DNA of 64,000 nt from Segatella copri (GTDB lineage Bacteria; Bacteroidota; Bacteroidia; Bacteroidales; Bacteroidaceae): assembly GCF_949820605.1 (NCBI RefSeq), contig NZ_CATKVU010000006.1:2863001-2927000 (forward strand), read 5' to 3'. The notes under the pieces are model-generated. The model did no database searches. It was not told where the DNA came from and was given only the letters and a program-made list of their open reading frames with translations. The first letter of the stretch is position 1, and each line of letters begins with the position of its first letter. Shown in pieces: positions 8,035 to 17,445 of this stretch. A program made the translations under genes and the position numbers.

Positions 8035-8475
8035 CTAGAACAGCTTATGGGCTTTGCCTATCATCTGGTGCTTGTGGACGAGCTGCTGGCCGGTTGGCGT
8101 CTTCAAGAGATAGAAGCGGCAATCCTTGCAGCCGCAGCGCTTGCAGCAGATGGTTGGGATGACGAACTGCACGGTGTCGATGCGCAGCGTATCGCCCGGA
8201 AGCTTCTCTATCCTGCCTATGAAATGAGACTCGAAGACACGCTTGCGGCGCTGGTTCTTGGGCTGGTAAACCACCGTATCGGTGAATACAACCACATCGC
8301 CACGCCCGAAATTTTCGCAGTCAATCCTGTTCACTATCACCCGGTTGCCTGCCTTCAGCTGGGGCGGAAGCCCACCCTGAGGCACCGAGAAGATAGTGAA
8401 GACATAGGTGCGCACTGCCCAAGCCAGGAGCAGCGACAACACCAATGCTATCAGGAATTTGACGGCAGTCTTCAA
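8035..8475 (-). CDS. Degenerate signal peptidase I-like protein (catalytic Ser and Lys absent)
   Basis: 146 aa with one N-terminal membrane helix (about 5-22), then a SPase I-like box (FSVPQGGLPPQL), GRGDVVVF and LPGDTLRI. By alignment with FxIPSGSMxPTL the nucleophile Ser is Gly35, and in the YIKRxxGLPGD box the Lys is Gly87. The GDNRxNSxDSR box is missing. A Cys-rich motif CCKRCGCKDC (110-119) could bind metal. It lies 17 bases after a complete lepB, so they are co-transcribed. It looks like a non-proteolytic paralogue, perhaps a partner of LepB; the function is unknown. Confidence 0.8.
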   Translation of the reverse strand: MKTAVKFLIALVLSLLLAWAVRTYVFTIFSVPQGGLPPQLKAGNRVIVNRIDCENFGRGDVVVFTDTVVYQPKNQRRKRVFESHFIGRIEKLPGDTLRIDTVQFVIPTICCKRCGCKDCRFYLLKTPTGQQLVHKHQMIGKAHKLF

Positions 8476-8492
8476 TTCTTATTTCTTTTTTC

Positions 8493-9941
8493 TTACTTAA
8501 TATTGTCTACGAAAGTGAAGAGGCGGTTCCAACGGATGCCTGAGAAGCCCGGATGATCTGGGCTGTGGCTCCACCAGATGAAGATAGGCTTGCCCACGAT
8601 GTGGTCCTCAGGCACAAACCCCCAGTAGCGGCTGTCGGCTGAGTTGTGGCGGTTGTCGCCCATCATCCAGTAGTAGTCGAGCTTGAAGGTGTAGCTCTTC
8701 GCCTGCTTGCCATTGATGAAGATACGGCCGGCGTTGTCTACCTTCAGGTCGTTGTGCTCGTAAACCTTGATGCAGCGCTCGTATACAGGCAGATTCTTCA
8801 GCGTAAGAGCGATGCTCTCGCCCTTCTTCGGAATCCAAATCGGACCGTAATTATCTCTTGTCCAGCCGGTATAGGCGTTGAGCGGATAGAGGTCGCCATA
8901 GGTTGCATCGGTATTGATAGAGATGCTCTCTACGAGGTTTCTGTTTGCCTTCAGCGCCATGTAAGCCTTCTTTGTGAGTGGAATCACGCCGCTCTGATTA
9001 TACATCAGCAGGTCTTCGTTGGTGATTCCCAACTTATCGGCAAGGTCGATAGGGAACTCGCCCTTGAGCTTCATCTTATAAGTATACTGCACGTTATCAG
9101 GCTCCTTATTCGCCTTTCCGTTCAGATAAACGATGCGGTTCTTGATCTGCAGGGTCTGTCCAGGCAAGCCCACGCAGCGCTTTACATAGTTCTCGCGGCG
9201 GTCGGTAGGACGGCTGATGATGTCGCCATATTCGCCCGGCATGCTGCTGATGTAGTTGCGGCCTGTAGCATAAACCTGCTCAAAATAGTGGCGCTGCTGC
9301 AATGGGTTCATCGCGCGCACATCCTTTTCCTGTCCGTTCTGCTGCATCAGCTGGTCGCCGATGCTGTAAACCATCTGATAGTAATCATTCGCCTGATAGC
9401 GCTCCTCATTGACGAGCGTATCGCCTGCAGGATAGTTGAACACCACGATGTCGTTGAGCTTCACGTTGCCCAAACCCTTTACGCGGCGGTAATCCCAGTG
9501 AGGCCACTCTATGTAGCTCTTCACGTTGACCAGCGGCATGGTGTGCTGGGTGAGCGGCATGGTGAGCGGAGTTTCAGGAATGCGAGGACCGTAGCTTACC
9601 TTGCTCACAAAGAGATAATCGCCCGTAAGGAGACTCTTTTCGAGAGAGGAAGACGGAATCACATAGTTCTGGAAGAAGAAGAGGTTGATGAAATAAACCG
9701 CTACGAGTGCGAACACCAGCGCATCTACCCAGCTCATGATGAAGCGGATAGGACCTTCCTCATCCTTCCACCACTGCCAGTGAATCTTCTTGGTGATGTA
9801 AACATCGAAGATGAACGGAACCACAATGAGTCCCAACCAGCTTTCTACCCAAACCAGAAAGAGGAGATAGAGGGCGAGAACCACTGCGAACTTCGCCCAC
9901 TGTACCTTCATATTGAGTTTTTGTTTCTCTTTATCTATCAT
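8493..9941 (-). CDS. lepB: Signal peptidase I
   Basis: 482 aa membrane serine protease that removes signal peptides from exported proteins. Two or three hydrophobic segments (about 16-50 and 70-92) precede the catalytic box VIPSSSLEKSL (Ser99; Leu replaces the usual Met). The general-base Lys is in NYVKRCVGLPG (Lys254) and box E is MGDNRHNSADSRYWGFV. It is longer than the E. coli enzyme because of insertions between the boxes, as is usual in Bacteroidota. It starts 9 bases after dapB. Confidence 0.95.
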   Translation of the reverse strand: MIDKEKQKLNMKVQWAKFAVVLALYLLFLVWVESWLGLIVVPFIFDVYITKKIHWQWWKDEEGPIRFIMSWVDALVFALVAVYFINLFFFQNYVIPSSSLEKSLLTGDYLFVSKVSYGPRIPETPLTMPLTQHTMPLVNVKSYIEWPHWDYRRVKGLGNVKLNDIVVFNYPAGDTLVNEERYQANDYYQMVYSIGDQLMQQNGQEKDVRAMNPLQQRHYFEQVYATGRNYISSMPGEYGDIISRPTDRRENYVKRCVGLPGQTLQIKNRIVYLNGKANKEPDNVQYTYKMKLKGEFPIDLADKLGITNEDLLMYNQSGVIPLTKKAYMALKANRNLVESISINTDATYGDLYPLNAYTGWTRDNYGPIWIPKKGESIALTLKNLPVYERCIKVYEHNDLKVDNAGRIFINGKQAKSYTFKLDYYWMMGDNRHNSADSRYWGFVPEDHIVGKPIFIWWSHSPDHPGFSGIRWNRLFTFVDNIK

Positions 9942-9950
9942 AACTTCTGC

Positions 9951-10712
9951 TTAGAACTTAAATAAATCTGATGTGGTGAGCAAGCCGGAATGGTTGGCTG
10001 TAAACTCGGCTGCGAGAACGGCTCCCAGGGCGAAACCCTTGCGTGAGTGGGCGCTGTGCTCGATGGTAATCATATCAGCATCTGAATCATACATCACGGC
10101 GTGGATTCCCGGAACCTCACCATCGCGTACGCAGTTGATGACCAAATCCTCATCGGTAATGTTTGCATCGCCCTCATCGTGATGACCATCCTCAGTCCAG
10201 TAAGTAACGCCACGCTTCCAATCCTTCTTACGGTCGATGTTGTCGATGATTTCCTCGGCAAGGGTGATGGCTGTTCCAGATGGCGCATCGAGCTTATGAA
10301 CATGGTGGGTTTCCTGCATGCATACTGAGTACTGTGGAAAACCGTTCATGATTTTAGCCAGATAGCGGTTTACGGCAGAGAAAATGGCCACACCGATGCT
10401 GAAGTTAGACGCCCAGAAGAGGGTCTGCTTACCGCCGGCGCAGAGTTTCTCCACGTCTTCCTTATGGTCTTTCATCCAACCTGTTGAACCTGAAACCACC
10501 TTCACGTTGTGAGAGAAAGCCTTCAGATAGTTGCCGTAAGCGGCAGTAGGGTTGGTAAACTCAATGGCAACATCGGCAGAGCAGAACTCCGGACTGTCGA
10601 TATCCTCAGGGTTATTCACGTCAATCTTACATACGATTTCGTGGCCACGCTGCAGGGCGATCTCCTCGATCATGTGTCCCATCTTTCCGTAGCCGATCAA
10701 AGCTATTTTCAT
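9951..10712 (-). CDS. dapB: 4-hydroxy-tetrahydrodipicolinate reductase
   Basis: 253 aa. It reduces the dihydrodipicolinate precursor with NAD(P)H in the diaminopimelate/lysine pathway in the cytosol. The nucleotide-binding loop is MKIALIGYGKMG at the N-terminus and the signature is THHVHKLDAPSGTA. It is the first gene of the dapB-lepB series. A -7 element TATTTTTG (10822-10829) sits about 110 bases upstream, giving a 5' leader that can fold (CGGCAA 10753-10758 with TTGCCG 10798-10803). Confidence 0.95.
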   Translation of the reverse strand: MKIALIGYGKMGHMIEEIALQRGHEIVCKIDVNNPEDIDSPEFCSADVAIEFTNPTAAYGNYLKAFSHNVKVVSGSTGWMKDHKEDVEKLCAGGKQTLFWASNFSIGVAIFSAVNRYLAKIMNGFPQYSVCMQETHHVHKLDAPSGTAITLAEEIIDNIDRKKDWKRGVTYWTEDGHHDEGDANITDEDLVINCVRDGEVPGIHAVMYDSDADMITIEHSAHSRKGFALGAVLAAEFTANHSGLLTTSDLFKF

Positions 10713-10949
10713 CTTTATCTAAATTTTATTTGTTCTTACTTTTTGTTCTATTCGGCAAAAAAAATGCAAATGAGCGCAATGAAAGCTTGCTTTCAAATTG
10801 CCGAGTGCAGCTTTTTTTATGCAAAAATACACATTTTTCTTCGAAAAACCTTGAAAAATCCTTGTTATTATAATAATAAATAGAAAATTTTGGTTATTTT
10901 TGCAGTGATTTAGGGCTTTTAGCCTCATTTAGTAACTAAAAAATAGAAA

Positions 10950-11366
10950 ATGATGAGCAAATACATATTTGAGACAAAGATGGAAGTGAGGGATTACGAG
11001 TGCGATATTGAGGGCATCGTGAACAACGCCAACTATCTGCACTACATGGAGCATACCCGCCATCTCTTCCTGAAGGAATGCGGCCTCAGCTTTGCCGAAA
11101 TGCACAACAAGGGCGTGGATGCTGTGGTGGCGAGAATGAACCTGCAGTATAAGGTTCCGCTGCAATGCGATGATGAATTCTTCTCGCGTCTGTGGCTGGA
11201 GAAGCAGGGCGTGAGATATGTTTTCCATCAGGACATCTTCCGTGCCAAGGACGAGAAACTCTGCCTCAAGGCAACCGTAGAGCTCGTCTGCCTCATCAAC
11301 GGAAAGCTGGGCAACAGCGAAGACTACGACAAGGCATTCGAGAAATATTTCTCATCCCAAGGTTAA
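10950..11366 (+). CDS. Acyl-CoA thioesterase (hotdog fold, YbgC/4HBT type)
   Basis: 138 aa (the alternative start one codon later gives 137). The segment VRDYECDIEGIVNNANYLHY carries the 4-hydroxybenzoyl-CoA thioesterase signature, with the Asp of ECD as catalytic residue. The substrate is not predictable; acyl-CoA or acyl-ACP hydrolysis is the family role. The last codon GGT and the TAA stop are the first bases of an interspersed GGTTAACAG repeat, so the repeat defines the 3' end of the gene. Confidence 0.85.
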   Translation: MMSKYIFETKMEVRDYECDIEGIVNNANYLHYMEHTRHLFLKECGLSFAEMHNKGVDAVVARMNLQYKVPLQCDDEFFSRLWLEKQGVRYVFHQDIFRAKDEKLCLKATVELVCLINGKLGNSEDYDKAFEKYFSSQG

Positions 11367-11432
11367 CAGGTTAACAGTTAACAGCTGATTTTTCAATACC
11401 CCCTTCCGCACACGAGCGAAGAACTTGCATCC
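11361..11432 (+). repeat. GGTTAACAG-family interspersed repeat
   Basis: Three TTAACAG units, then AGCTG and a T-run, followed by a CACGAGCGAAGAACTTG segment resembling the one at 18547-18567. It overlaps the stop codon of the thioesterase gene. Confidence 0.8.
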
Positions 11433-11502
11433 GCCAAGGTCAAGCATTAGAACTTGCGTTCCGAAAGAGGCAATCTTATAACCCTAATAAAGCCGAACAA
11501 TT

Positions 11503-12795
11503 ATGGAGCAACTCCTTCACTACGTGTGGAAGCACAAGCTCTTCCCACTCACCCCACTCACCACCACCTGGCACCAGGCTGTGGAAGTAATTGACCCCGG
11601 ACTGCACAACCGCAATGCAGGGCCCGATTTCTTCAATGCCAAAATCAAACTCAACGGAACCCTATGGGTGGGAAACGTGGAGATTCATGACAAGGCAAGC
11701 GACTGGTATGTGCACGGACATGATAAGGATGAACGCTACGACAACGTCATCCTGCACGTTTGCGGAACCATCGATGTAGAGGCCAAGAACTCGAAAGGCG
11801 AGCCTCTCGTGCAGTTGCAGCTCGACATCCCCGAAAACGTATCGAAACATTATCAGGAGCTGCTGAACATCGACCAGTATCCTCCCTGCTACCAGATTAT
11901 CCCATCGCTCACCCGCCTCACCGTGCACAGTTGGATGAGCGCCCTGCAAACCGAGCGCTTATCGCAGAAAACCGATGCGATAGAGGCACGCGTAAAGCAA
12001 TGTAACGGCGATTGGGAGAACGCCTACTTCGTGACCCTGGCGCGCAACTACGGGTTCGGAATCAACGGCGACGCCTTCGAGCAGTGGGCTTACCATCTGC
12101 CGCTGAGAGCCGTAGACCATCATCGCGACGACCTCTTCCAGATAGAAGCCATCTTCCTGGGGCAAGCCGGACTGCTGGAACTGAACACCATTCCCGAAAG
12201 ATATCAGAAAGACGCGCTGAACGACGGGTATTTCTCCCGATTGAGGAACGAATATCTCTATCTCTCGCATAAATTCTCGCTGCAGCCGATGGATTACAAG
12301 CAGTGGCGCTTCCTGCGCCTGCGTCCGCAGAACTTCCCTCACATCCGCATCTCGCAGTTAGCCAATCTTTATTATAACCGCCGTGCGGGACTGAGCCAGC
12401 TGCTCGAGGCAAGCACGGTGAAGGAGGCGAAGCAGGTGCTCTCAACCAGCGTTACGGAGTATTGGGAAACCCATTATACCTTCGGCAGCACGAGCATCCG
12501 GAACGAGAAGCATCTCTCCCCTTTCTCGCTCAATCTGCTCATCATCAACACTGTGGTTCCCATCCTCTTTGCCTATGGCAGGCACCGGGGCGAGGAGAAA
12601 TACTGCGACCGCGCCTTCGACTTTCTGGAGGAGCTGAAGGCTGAGAATAACCACATAGTAAGGATGTGGAAGGAATGCGGCCTGCCGGTAGAGAACGCCG
12701 GGGATAGCCAGGCGCTTATACAGCTGAAGAAGGAATACTGCGACAGGAAGGAATGCCTGAGGTGCAGGATAGGTTACGAATACTTGAAGAGATAA
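11503..12795 (+). CDS. DUF2851 family protein
   Basis: 430 aa. The N-terminal part (EQLLHYVWKHKLFP, then NRNAGPDFFNAKIKL, then GNVEIHDKASDWYVHGH) is typical of DUF2851, a family common in Bacteroidota. The conserved Asp/Glu/His residues in the GPDF and VEIH motifs suggest a nuclease-like site, but the reaction is unknown. It ends 12 bases before dprA, and the pair is probably co-transcribed, which weakly suggests a link to DNA processing. Confidence 0.85.
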   Translation: MEQLLHYVWKHKLFPLTPLTTTWHQAVEVIDPGLHNRNAGPDFFNAKIKLNGTLWVGNVEIHDKASDWYVHGHDKDERYDNVILHVCGTIDVEAKNSKGEPLVQLQLDIPENVSKHYQELLNIDQYPPCYQIIPSLTRLTVHSWMSALQTERLSQKTDAIEARVKQCNGDWENAYFVTLARNYGFGINGDAFEQWAYHLPLRAVDHHRDDLFQIEAIFLGQAGLLELNTIPERYQKDALNDGYFSRLRNEYLYLSHKFSLQPMDYKQWRFLRLRPQNFPHIRISQLANLYYNRRAGLSQLLEASTVKEAKQVLSTSVTEYWETHYTFGSTSIRNEKHLSPFSLNLLIINTVVPILFAYGRHRGEEKYCDRAFDFLEELKAENNHIVRMWKECGLPVENAGDSQALIQLKKEYCDRKECLRCRIGYEYLKR

Positions 12796-12807
12796 AAGAT
12801 AAAAATT

Positions 12808-13938
12808 ATGGCTGACCAACAAGAAATACTGAACACCATCCTCCTGACAAGGCTCAATTACTTCAGCCTGGCAGGAATGCTGGAGCTATACAGAAAGGTA
12901 GGCTCCGCTACGCTCATCCTGGAGCATAAGAACAACCTCAGAGACATTCTCCCCGATGCCTCGGATAAACTCGTGAGCGCTATCCAGAACTGCGAAGAAG
13001 CTCGAAAACGCGCTGAGGAAGAACTGGAGTACGACATACGCTACGGAATAGAACCCATTCCGATGAACGACGACCGCTATCCGCAACGCCTCAAGGATTG
13101 CGATGACGCACCCCTCATCCTCTTCTATAAAGGCAACGCCAACCTCAACCAGCAGCGCGTCATCAACATCGTGGGAACCCGCCACTGCACGCCTTACGGC
13201 GAAGACCTCATCCGCCGCTTCATCACCGACCTGAAGCAGCTCTCGCCCAACGTGCTCATCATGAGCGGACTTGCCTACGGAGTGGACATCGTGGCGCACC
13301 GCCAGGCACTCGCCCACGGCTACGAAACCATAGGCGTGCTAGCTCACGGTCTGGATGACCTCTATCCCCGTCAGCACCGGGAAACGGCGGCAAGAATGAT
13401 AGAACAGGGCGGACTGCTCACCGAATTCCTTACCCGTACAAACGCTGACAAGATAAACTTCGTGCGCCGCAACCGCATCGTAGCGGGAATGTCGGATGCC
13501 TGCATCCTGATAGAGAGCGCAGCTCACGGCGGCGGCCTCATCACCTGCGATATTTCGCAATCCTACGGTAGGGATGTCTTTGCCTTCCCGGGCAGAATAG
13601 GTGATTACTACAGCGAAGGCTGCAACAACCTGATACGCAACAACGGCGCCACGCTCATCACCAGTGCCGAGGACTTTGTGAAGGACATGCGCTGGCAGGA
13701 TGACGCCACCCTGATGCGAGCCAAGCAGCAAGGCATCGAGCGCAACCTCTTCCCCGAGTTATCGCCCGAGGAGCAACTCATCGTAGAAGTCCTCTCCAAG
13801 ACCAACGACCTGCAAGTGAATCTCATCTCCGTAAAGACGAATATCGACATTTCTCGCCTCACTTCCCTCCTCTTCACATTGGAGATGAAGGGAGTCATCA
13901 AGACCTTTGCAGGGGGAATGTATCATCTTTTGAAGTAG
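12808..13938 (+). CDS. dprA: DNA-processing protein DprA
   Basis: 376 aa. DprA loads RecA on incoming single-stranded DNA during natural transformation. The Rossmann-like domain starts at IVGTRHCTPYGEDL (about residue 113), with GLAYGVDIVAHRQAL and the NFVRRNRIVAGMSDACI and ESAAHGGGLITC segments. N-terminal (about 1-100) and C-terminal winged-helix-like regions are present, so the protein looks full length. It follows DUF2851 closely. Confidence 0.95.
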   Translation: MADQQEILNTILLTRLNYFSLAGMLELYRKVGSATLILEHKNNLRDILPDASDKLVSAIQNCEEARKRAEEELEYDIRYGIEPIPMNDDRYPQRLKDCDDAPLILFYKGNANLNQQRVINIVGTRHCTPYGEDLIRRFITDLKQLSPNVLIMSGLAYGVDIVAHRQALAHGYETIGVLAHGLDDLYPRQHRETAARMIEQGGLLTEFLTRTNADKINFVRRNRIVAGMSDACILIESAAHGGGLITCDISQSYGRDVFAFPGRIGDYYSEGCNNLIRNNGATLITSAEDFVKDMRWQDDATLMRAKQQGIERNLFPELSPEEQLIVEVLSKTNDLQVNLISVKTNIDISRLTSLLFTLEMKGVIKTFAGGMYHLLK

Positions 13939-13966
13939 TATTTTCTTTATTTTCAGAAAAAAGCAG

Positions 13967-13974
13967 TAACTTTG
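13967..13974 (+). promoter_or_regulatory. -7 element upstream of dusB
   Basis: TAACTTTG followed by GCAGCC, 57 bases before the dusB start. A -33 TTTG at the right spacing is not obvious. Confidence 0.5.
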
Positions 13975-14030
13975 CAGCCGCAAAAAAGAAGATATACATC
14001 ATAGGAATAAGAAGATTTCACTCGAAACTC

Positions 14031-15020
14031 ATGAAAATAGGAAATATAGAATTTGGGCCTCAGCCCCTCTTCCTCGCTCCGATGGAAGACGTAACGGATA
14101 TTGGCTTTCGCATGCTCTGCAAGCGATTCGGAGCCGCCATGGTTTATACTGAGTTCGTATCGGCGGAAGCCTTGGTGAGAAGCATCAAGAGTACTGTCAG
14201 CAAGCTTACGATAAGCGATGAAGAGCGCCCTGTGGGCATTCAGATTTATGGCAGAACCACAGAGGATATGGTGGAAGCTGCAAAAATCGTGGAACAGGCG
14301 AAGCCGGATGTGATTGATATTAACTTCGGCTGTCCGGTGAAGAAGGTTGCCGGAAAGGGTGCAGGAGCCGGAATGCTCCGAAATATCCCATTGATGCTGG
14401 ATATTACAAGAGAAGTGGTAAAGGCGGTAAACGTGCCGGTAACTGTGAAAACCCGATTGGGATGGGATTGCGAGAACCTCATCATCACCGACCTTGCCGA
14501 GCAGCTGCAGGATTGCGGAATCCAGGCGCTCACCATTCACGGCAGAACCCGTAGCCAGATGTACACCGGAGAAGCCGACTGGAGCCTCATAGGTGAGGTG
14601 AAGAACAATCCCCGCATCCATATTCCTATCATCGGCAACGGCGACATTACGACCCCGGAAGAAGCCAAGCTTGCCTTCGAAAGATACGGCGTAGATGCGG
14701 TGATGATTGGCCGCGCCACCTTCGGAAGACCATGGATTTTCAAGGAAATACGTGATTATCTGGATAATACGGGTGCTGCCCCATTAACCGTGGATGAGAA
14801 AATTGACCTCCTGGAGGAGCAGCTCCGCATCAACGTGGAGCGCATCGACGAGTACCGAGGCATTCTCCACACCCGTCGTCACCTTGCTGCCTCCCCTATC
14901 TTCAAAGGCATTCCCGATTTTCGCCAGACGAGAATCGCCATGCTGAGAGCCACGACCGTGGAGGAATTGAAAGAGATATTGAAAGAATGCCGAGAGAGAA
15001 TCAAGGCGATAGAAATCTAG
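14031..15020 (+). CDS. dusB: tRNA-dihydrouridine synthase
   Basis: 329 aa FMN enzyme that reduces uridines in tRNA D-loops. The TIM-barrel start is FLAPMEDVTDIGFR; the active-site Cys101 is in NFGCPVKKV; HGRTRSQMY and NGDITTPEEA are the usual FMN/tRNA segments. It has its own promoter-like element upstream and a strong terminator downstream, so it is probably transcribed alone. Confidence 0.93.
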   Translation: MKIGNIEFGPQPLFLAPMEDVTDIGFRMLCKRFGAAMVYTEFVSAEALVRSIKSTVSKLTISDEERPVGIQIYGRTTEDMVEAAKIVEQAKPDVIDINFGCPVKKVAGKGAGAGMLRNIPLMLDITREVVKAVNVPVTVKTRLGWDCENLIITDLAEQLQDCGIQALTIHGRTRSQMYTGEADWSLIGEVKNNPRIHIPIIGNGDITTPEEAKLAFERYGVDAVMIGRATFGRPWIFKEIRDYLDNTGAAPLTVDEKIDLLEEQLRINVERIDEYRGILHTRRHLAASPIFKGIPDFRQTRIAMLRATTVEELKEILKECRERIKAIEI

Positions 15021-15066
15021 ACTTGCTTGCGGCGGATGGCAAATCCGCCGAAACCATAAGATAAGT

Positions 15067-15108
15067 AAAGGGAGACTCCAACGATGATGGTTGAAATCTC
15101 CCTTTTTT
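15067..15108 (+). terminator. Rho-independent terminator of dusB
   Basis: Stem AAAGGGAGA (15067-15075) with TCTCCCTTT (15097-15105), then a T-run to 15108. Confidence 0.85.
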
Positions 15109-15116
15109 ATTCGCAG

Positions 15117-15150
15117 TTAACAGGTTAACAGTTAACAGCTGTTTTTTTAT
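15117..15150 (+). repeat. GGTTAACAG-family interspersed repeat
   Basis: TTAACAGG, TTAACAG, TTAACAGCTG, then seven T's. It lies between the convergent dusB and ybeY genes. Confidence 0.8.
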
Positions 15151-15175
15151 ACTTTTCCCTTAAAACTGGAGGATA

Positions 15176-15610
15176 TTACTTCTTCAATATTGAAGCACCT
15201 TCGAGCAGGGCGAGCGCCTTGTTCTCGTTCTCCTCCATGATTTCACGCTCTCCCGGACCCTTGTCGTTGATTCCGCAGAGGTGCAGAATGCCGTGGATGA
15301 TGACGCGGTGAAGCTCATCATCGTAGGTCTTGCCAAACTGCTCGGCATTGGTGCGGACCGTATCCAACGAAATCACGATGTCGCCGTTAATCACATCATC
15401 CTCATCATAATCGAAGGTGATGACATCGGTATAGTAATCATGACCCAGATACTCGTTGTTCACTTCGAGAATCTTCTCGTCATCCACAAACATATAGCCA
15501 ATCTCACCCACCTTGCGGCCATGAGAGGCTGCTACCTTGCGAATCCAGGCACTCGTATCACGTTTCTTGATCTTTGGCATTTTCACGCCGTCTACATTGT
15601 ATGTTATCAT
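15176..15610 (-). CDS. ybeY: Endoribonuclease YbeY
   Basis: 144 aa metallo-endoribonuclease acting in 16S rRNA 3'-end maturation and ribosome quality control. The zinc motif HGILHLCGINDKGP matches the family pattern HGxLHLxGxDH, except that the usual third His is replaced by Lys in the sequence NDKGP. It is the third gene of ruvB-coaD-ybeY, 19 bases after coaD. Confidence 0.9.
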   Translation of the reverse strand: MITYNVDGVKMPKIKKRDTSAWIRKVAASHGRKVGEIGYMFVDDEKILEVNNEYLGHDYYTDVITFDYDEDDVINGDIVISLDTVRTNAEQFGKTYDDELHRVIIHGILHLCGINDKGPGEREIMEENENKALALLEGASILKK

Positions 15611-15629
15611 ACGCTTCTTCCTCCTATTT

Positions 15630-16115
15630 TTATTTTATTTTTGGTAAAAATTCATCTACTTCTCTTCCGAAGAATCTCAGCTCCCTGACCAGCGTTGAGC
15701 TGATGCTGCTGTATCTTGGGTCCGAAAACAGCAGGATGGTTTCTACGCCGCCCAACTGCTTATTGATGTCAGCCTGCTCCCTTTCGTACTCGAAATCCTT
15801 GGCAGAACGGACGCCACGAACCAGAAACCTGGCTCCCAGGCGATGCGCCAAATCGATGGTGAGATCATCGTAAGAAACCACCTCCAGGCGATAACCCTTA
15901 GATGCATCCTCCACATCCACCAACTCCGAACATTCCTTCGGAAAAACAGCCTTAATATCCTCCACACGCTTCGAGATTTCCTCGCTGGCGTGCTTCAGCT
16001 TGCTCACCGCCACAGCAATCACGAGCTTGTCGAACATCGGCAAGGCACGCTCGGCAATGTTCTGATGTCCTATCGTAAATGGGTCGAATGTACCTGTAAA
16101 TATTCCTATCTTCAT
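15630..16115 (-). CDS. coaD: Pantetheine-phosphate adenylyltransferase
   Basis: 161 aa. It makes dephospho-CoA from phosphopantetheine and ATP. Motifs are GTFDPFTIGHQN near the N-terminus and SSISSTLVREL near the C-terminus. The chosen start gives MKIGIFTGTFDP; the upstream in-frame codons are the mosaic repeat and the end of ruvB and are not part of the protein. It lies 22 bases after ruvB. Confidence 0.94.
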   Translation of the reverse strand: MKIGIFTGTFDPFTIGHQNIAERALPMFDKLVIAVAVSKLKHASEEISKRVEDIKAVFPKECSELVDVEDASKGYRLEVVSYDDLTIDLAHRLGARFLVRGVRSAKDFEYEREQADINKQLGGVETILLFSDPRYSSISSTLVRELRFFGREVDEFLPKIK

Positions 16116-16119
16116 GTTT

Positions 16120-16142
16120 TTCTTCACTCTTCGTTCTTCACT
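16120..16142 (-). repeat. Mosaic repeat (GAAGAACGAAGAGTGAAGAA core) between ruvB and coaD
   Basis: On the minus strand this copy begins within the last ruvB codon, supplies its TGA stop, and ends just before the coaD start. The same core appears after S41 peptidase and parE and inside the M16 and WbqC-type genes. Confidence 0.8.
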
Positions 16143-17172
16143 CGAACAGGTCTCCCTGCATAATATTGCTTGTATACGGATTTCTGCCAAGATGCTCGTA
16201 GGCAAGCGGCGTTGCCATTCTGCCTCGCGGCGTGCGCTTGATGAAACCCTCCATGATGAGGAACGGCTCGTAAACCTCCTCTACGGTGCCGCCATCCTCG
16301 CCTATTGCCGTGGCAATGGTGCTTACGCCTACCGGACCGCCACGGAACTTGTCGATGATGGTGGTGAGAATCTTGTTGTCTATCTCGTCCAAGCCATACT
16401 GGTCGATATTGAGTGCCTTGAGCGCCATCTGGGCAATATCGTAAGTGATGGTTCCGTTGCCCTTTACCTGGGCAAAATCACGCATTCTTCTGAGCAGAGA
16501 ATTGGCGATACGAGGGGTTCCGCGCGAACGACGGGAGATTTCCACTGCCGCCTCATCCTCTATCGGCACCTTCAGGAGCATCGCACTTCGCTTGATAATC
16601 TTCTGAAGCGTAGCCGGGTCGTAATATTCCAGATGCAGATTGATTCCGAAACGGGCACGCAGAGGAGCTGTAAGCAGACCGCTTCTCGTTGTCGCTCCCA
16701 CGAGGGTAAACGGATTCAAGTCTATCTGGATGCTGCGAGCCGAAGGACCCTTATCTATCATGATGTCGATGCGGTAATCCTCCATCGCCGAATAGAGATA
16801 TTCCTCTACGACAGGCGAAAGACGGTGGATTTCATCGATAAAGAGTACATCGTTGGGCTCCAGCGAGGTAAGGATTCCCGCCAGATCGCCCGGCTTATCA
16901 AGCACAGGACCCGATGTAATCTTGAATCCTACGCCCAGTTCGTTGGCGATGATGTTGCTCAGCGTGGTCTTACCCAATCCCGGTGGACCATGGAGGAGCG
17001 TATGGTCGAGCGGTTCGCCACGATATTTGGCAGCCTCAACAAAGACCTCGAGATTTTCCACCACGCCATTCTGTCCGCTGAAATCAGAAAACTTCAGCGG
17101 GCGCAGCGCCTTCTCAAATTCCTTTTCGGCAGGCGAAACCATTTCTTGTCTTATATCAAAATCTTCGTTCAT
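16138..17172 (-). CDS. ruvB: Holliday junction branch migration helicase RuvB
   Basis: 344 aa AAA+ motor that works with RuvA and RuvC. Walker A is [10 protein letters not shown] (about residue 60), Walker B is [10 protein letters not shown], sensor-like GATTRSG follows, and the C-terminal winged helix includes [17 protein letters not shown]. The -7 TAACTTTG lies at 17201-17208, and the perfect palindrome TATTATCGATAATA (17181-17194) sits in its leader. Confidence 0.96.
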   Translation of the reverse strand: MNEDFDIRQEMVSPAEKEFEKALRPLKFSDFSGQNGVVENLEVFVEAAKYRGEPLDHTLLHGPPGLGKTTLSNIIANELGVGFKITSGPVLDKPGDLAGILTSLEPNDVLFIDEIHRLSPVVEEYLYSAMEDYRIDIMIDKGPSARSIQIDLNPFTLVGATTRSGLLTAPLRARFGINLHLEYYDPATLQKIIKRSAMLLKVPIEDEAAVEISRRSRGTPRIANSLLRRMRDFAQVKGNGTITYDIAQMALKALNIDQYGLDEIDNKILTTIIDKFRGGPVGVSTIATAIGEDGGTVEEVYEPFLIMEGFIKRTPRGRMATPLAYEHLGRNPYTSNIMQGDLFE

Positions 17173-17343
17173 TCTATGACTATTATCGATAATATGGGTG
17201 CAAAGTTACACATTTGTTGCGGAATTAAAGAAGAAAAGCCGAATTATTTTGCCCATGATTTTGCACAATCCCAAAAGATTCGTGCAGATTTGTAAGCGTT
17301 ATCCCATAAAAATGTTATAATTTATCATTTTCTTGCAGAATAA

Positions 17344-17375
17344 TTTGTTTATCCGATAGAAAAGACGTACTTTTG
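17344..17375 (+). promoter_or_regulatory. Promoter of BASS transporter gene
   Basis: TTTG (17344-17347), 20 bp, TACTTTTG (17368-17375): full match to the Bacteroidota housekeeping consensus, 70 bases before the start codon. Confidence 0.8.
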
Positions 17376-17445
17376 CACTCGATATTGAAAGCGAGGAAAG
17401 AAATAAATAAGAGAGAAATATCAGGATTTTAAAAGAAATAGAATT

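Noticed and set aside
8646..9965. Long open frame (439 codons) on the plus strand opposite lepB
   Set aside because: It is antisense to a clear signal peptidase gene with all catalytic boxes; its composition (Val/Leu/His-rich) is that of a shadow frame.
17181..17194. Palindrome TATTATCGATAATA in the ruvB leader as an SOS operator
   Set aside because: It is a real palindrome, but there is no evidence linking it to LexA, and no second copy was seen at other repair genes here.
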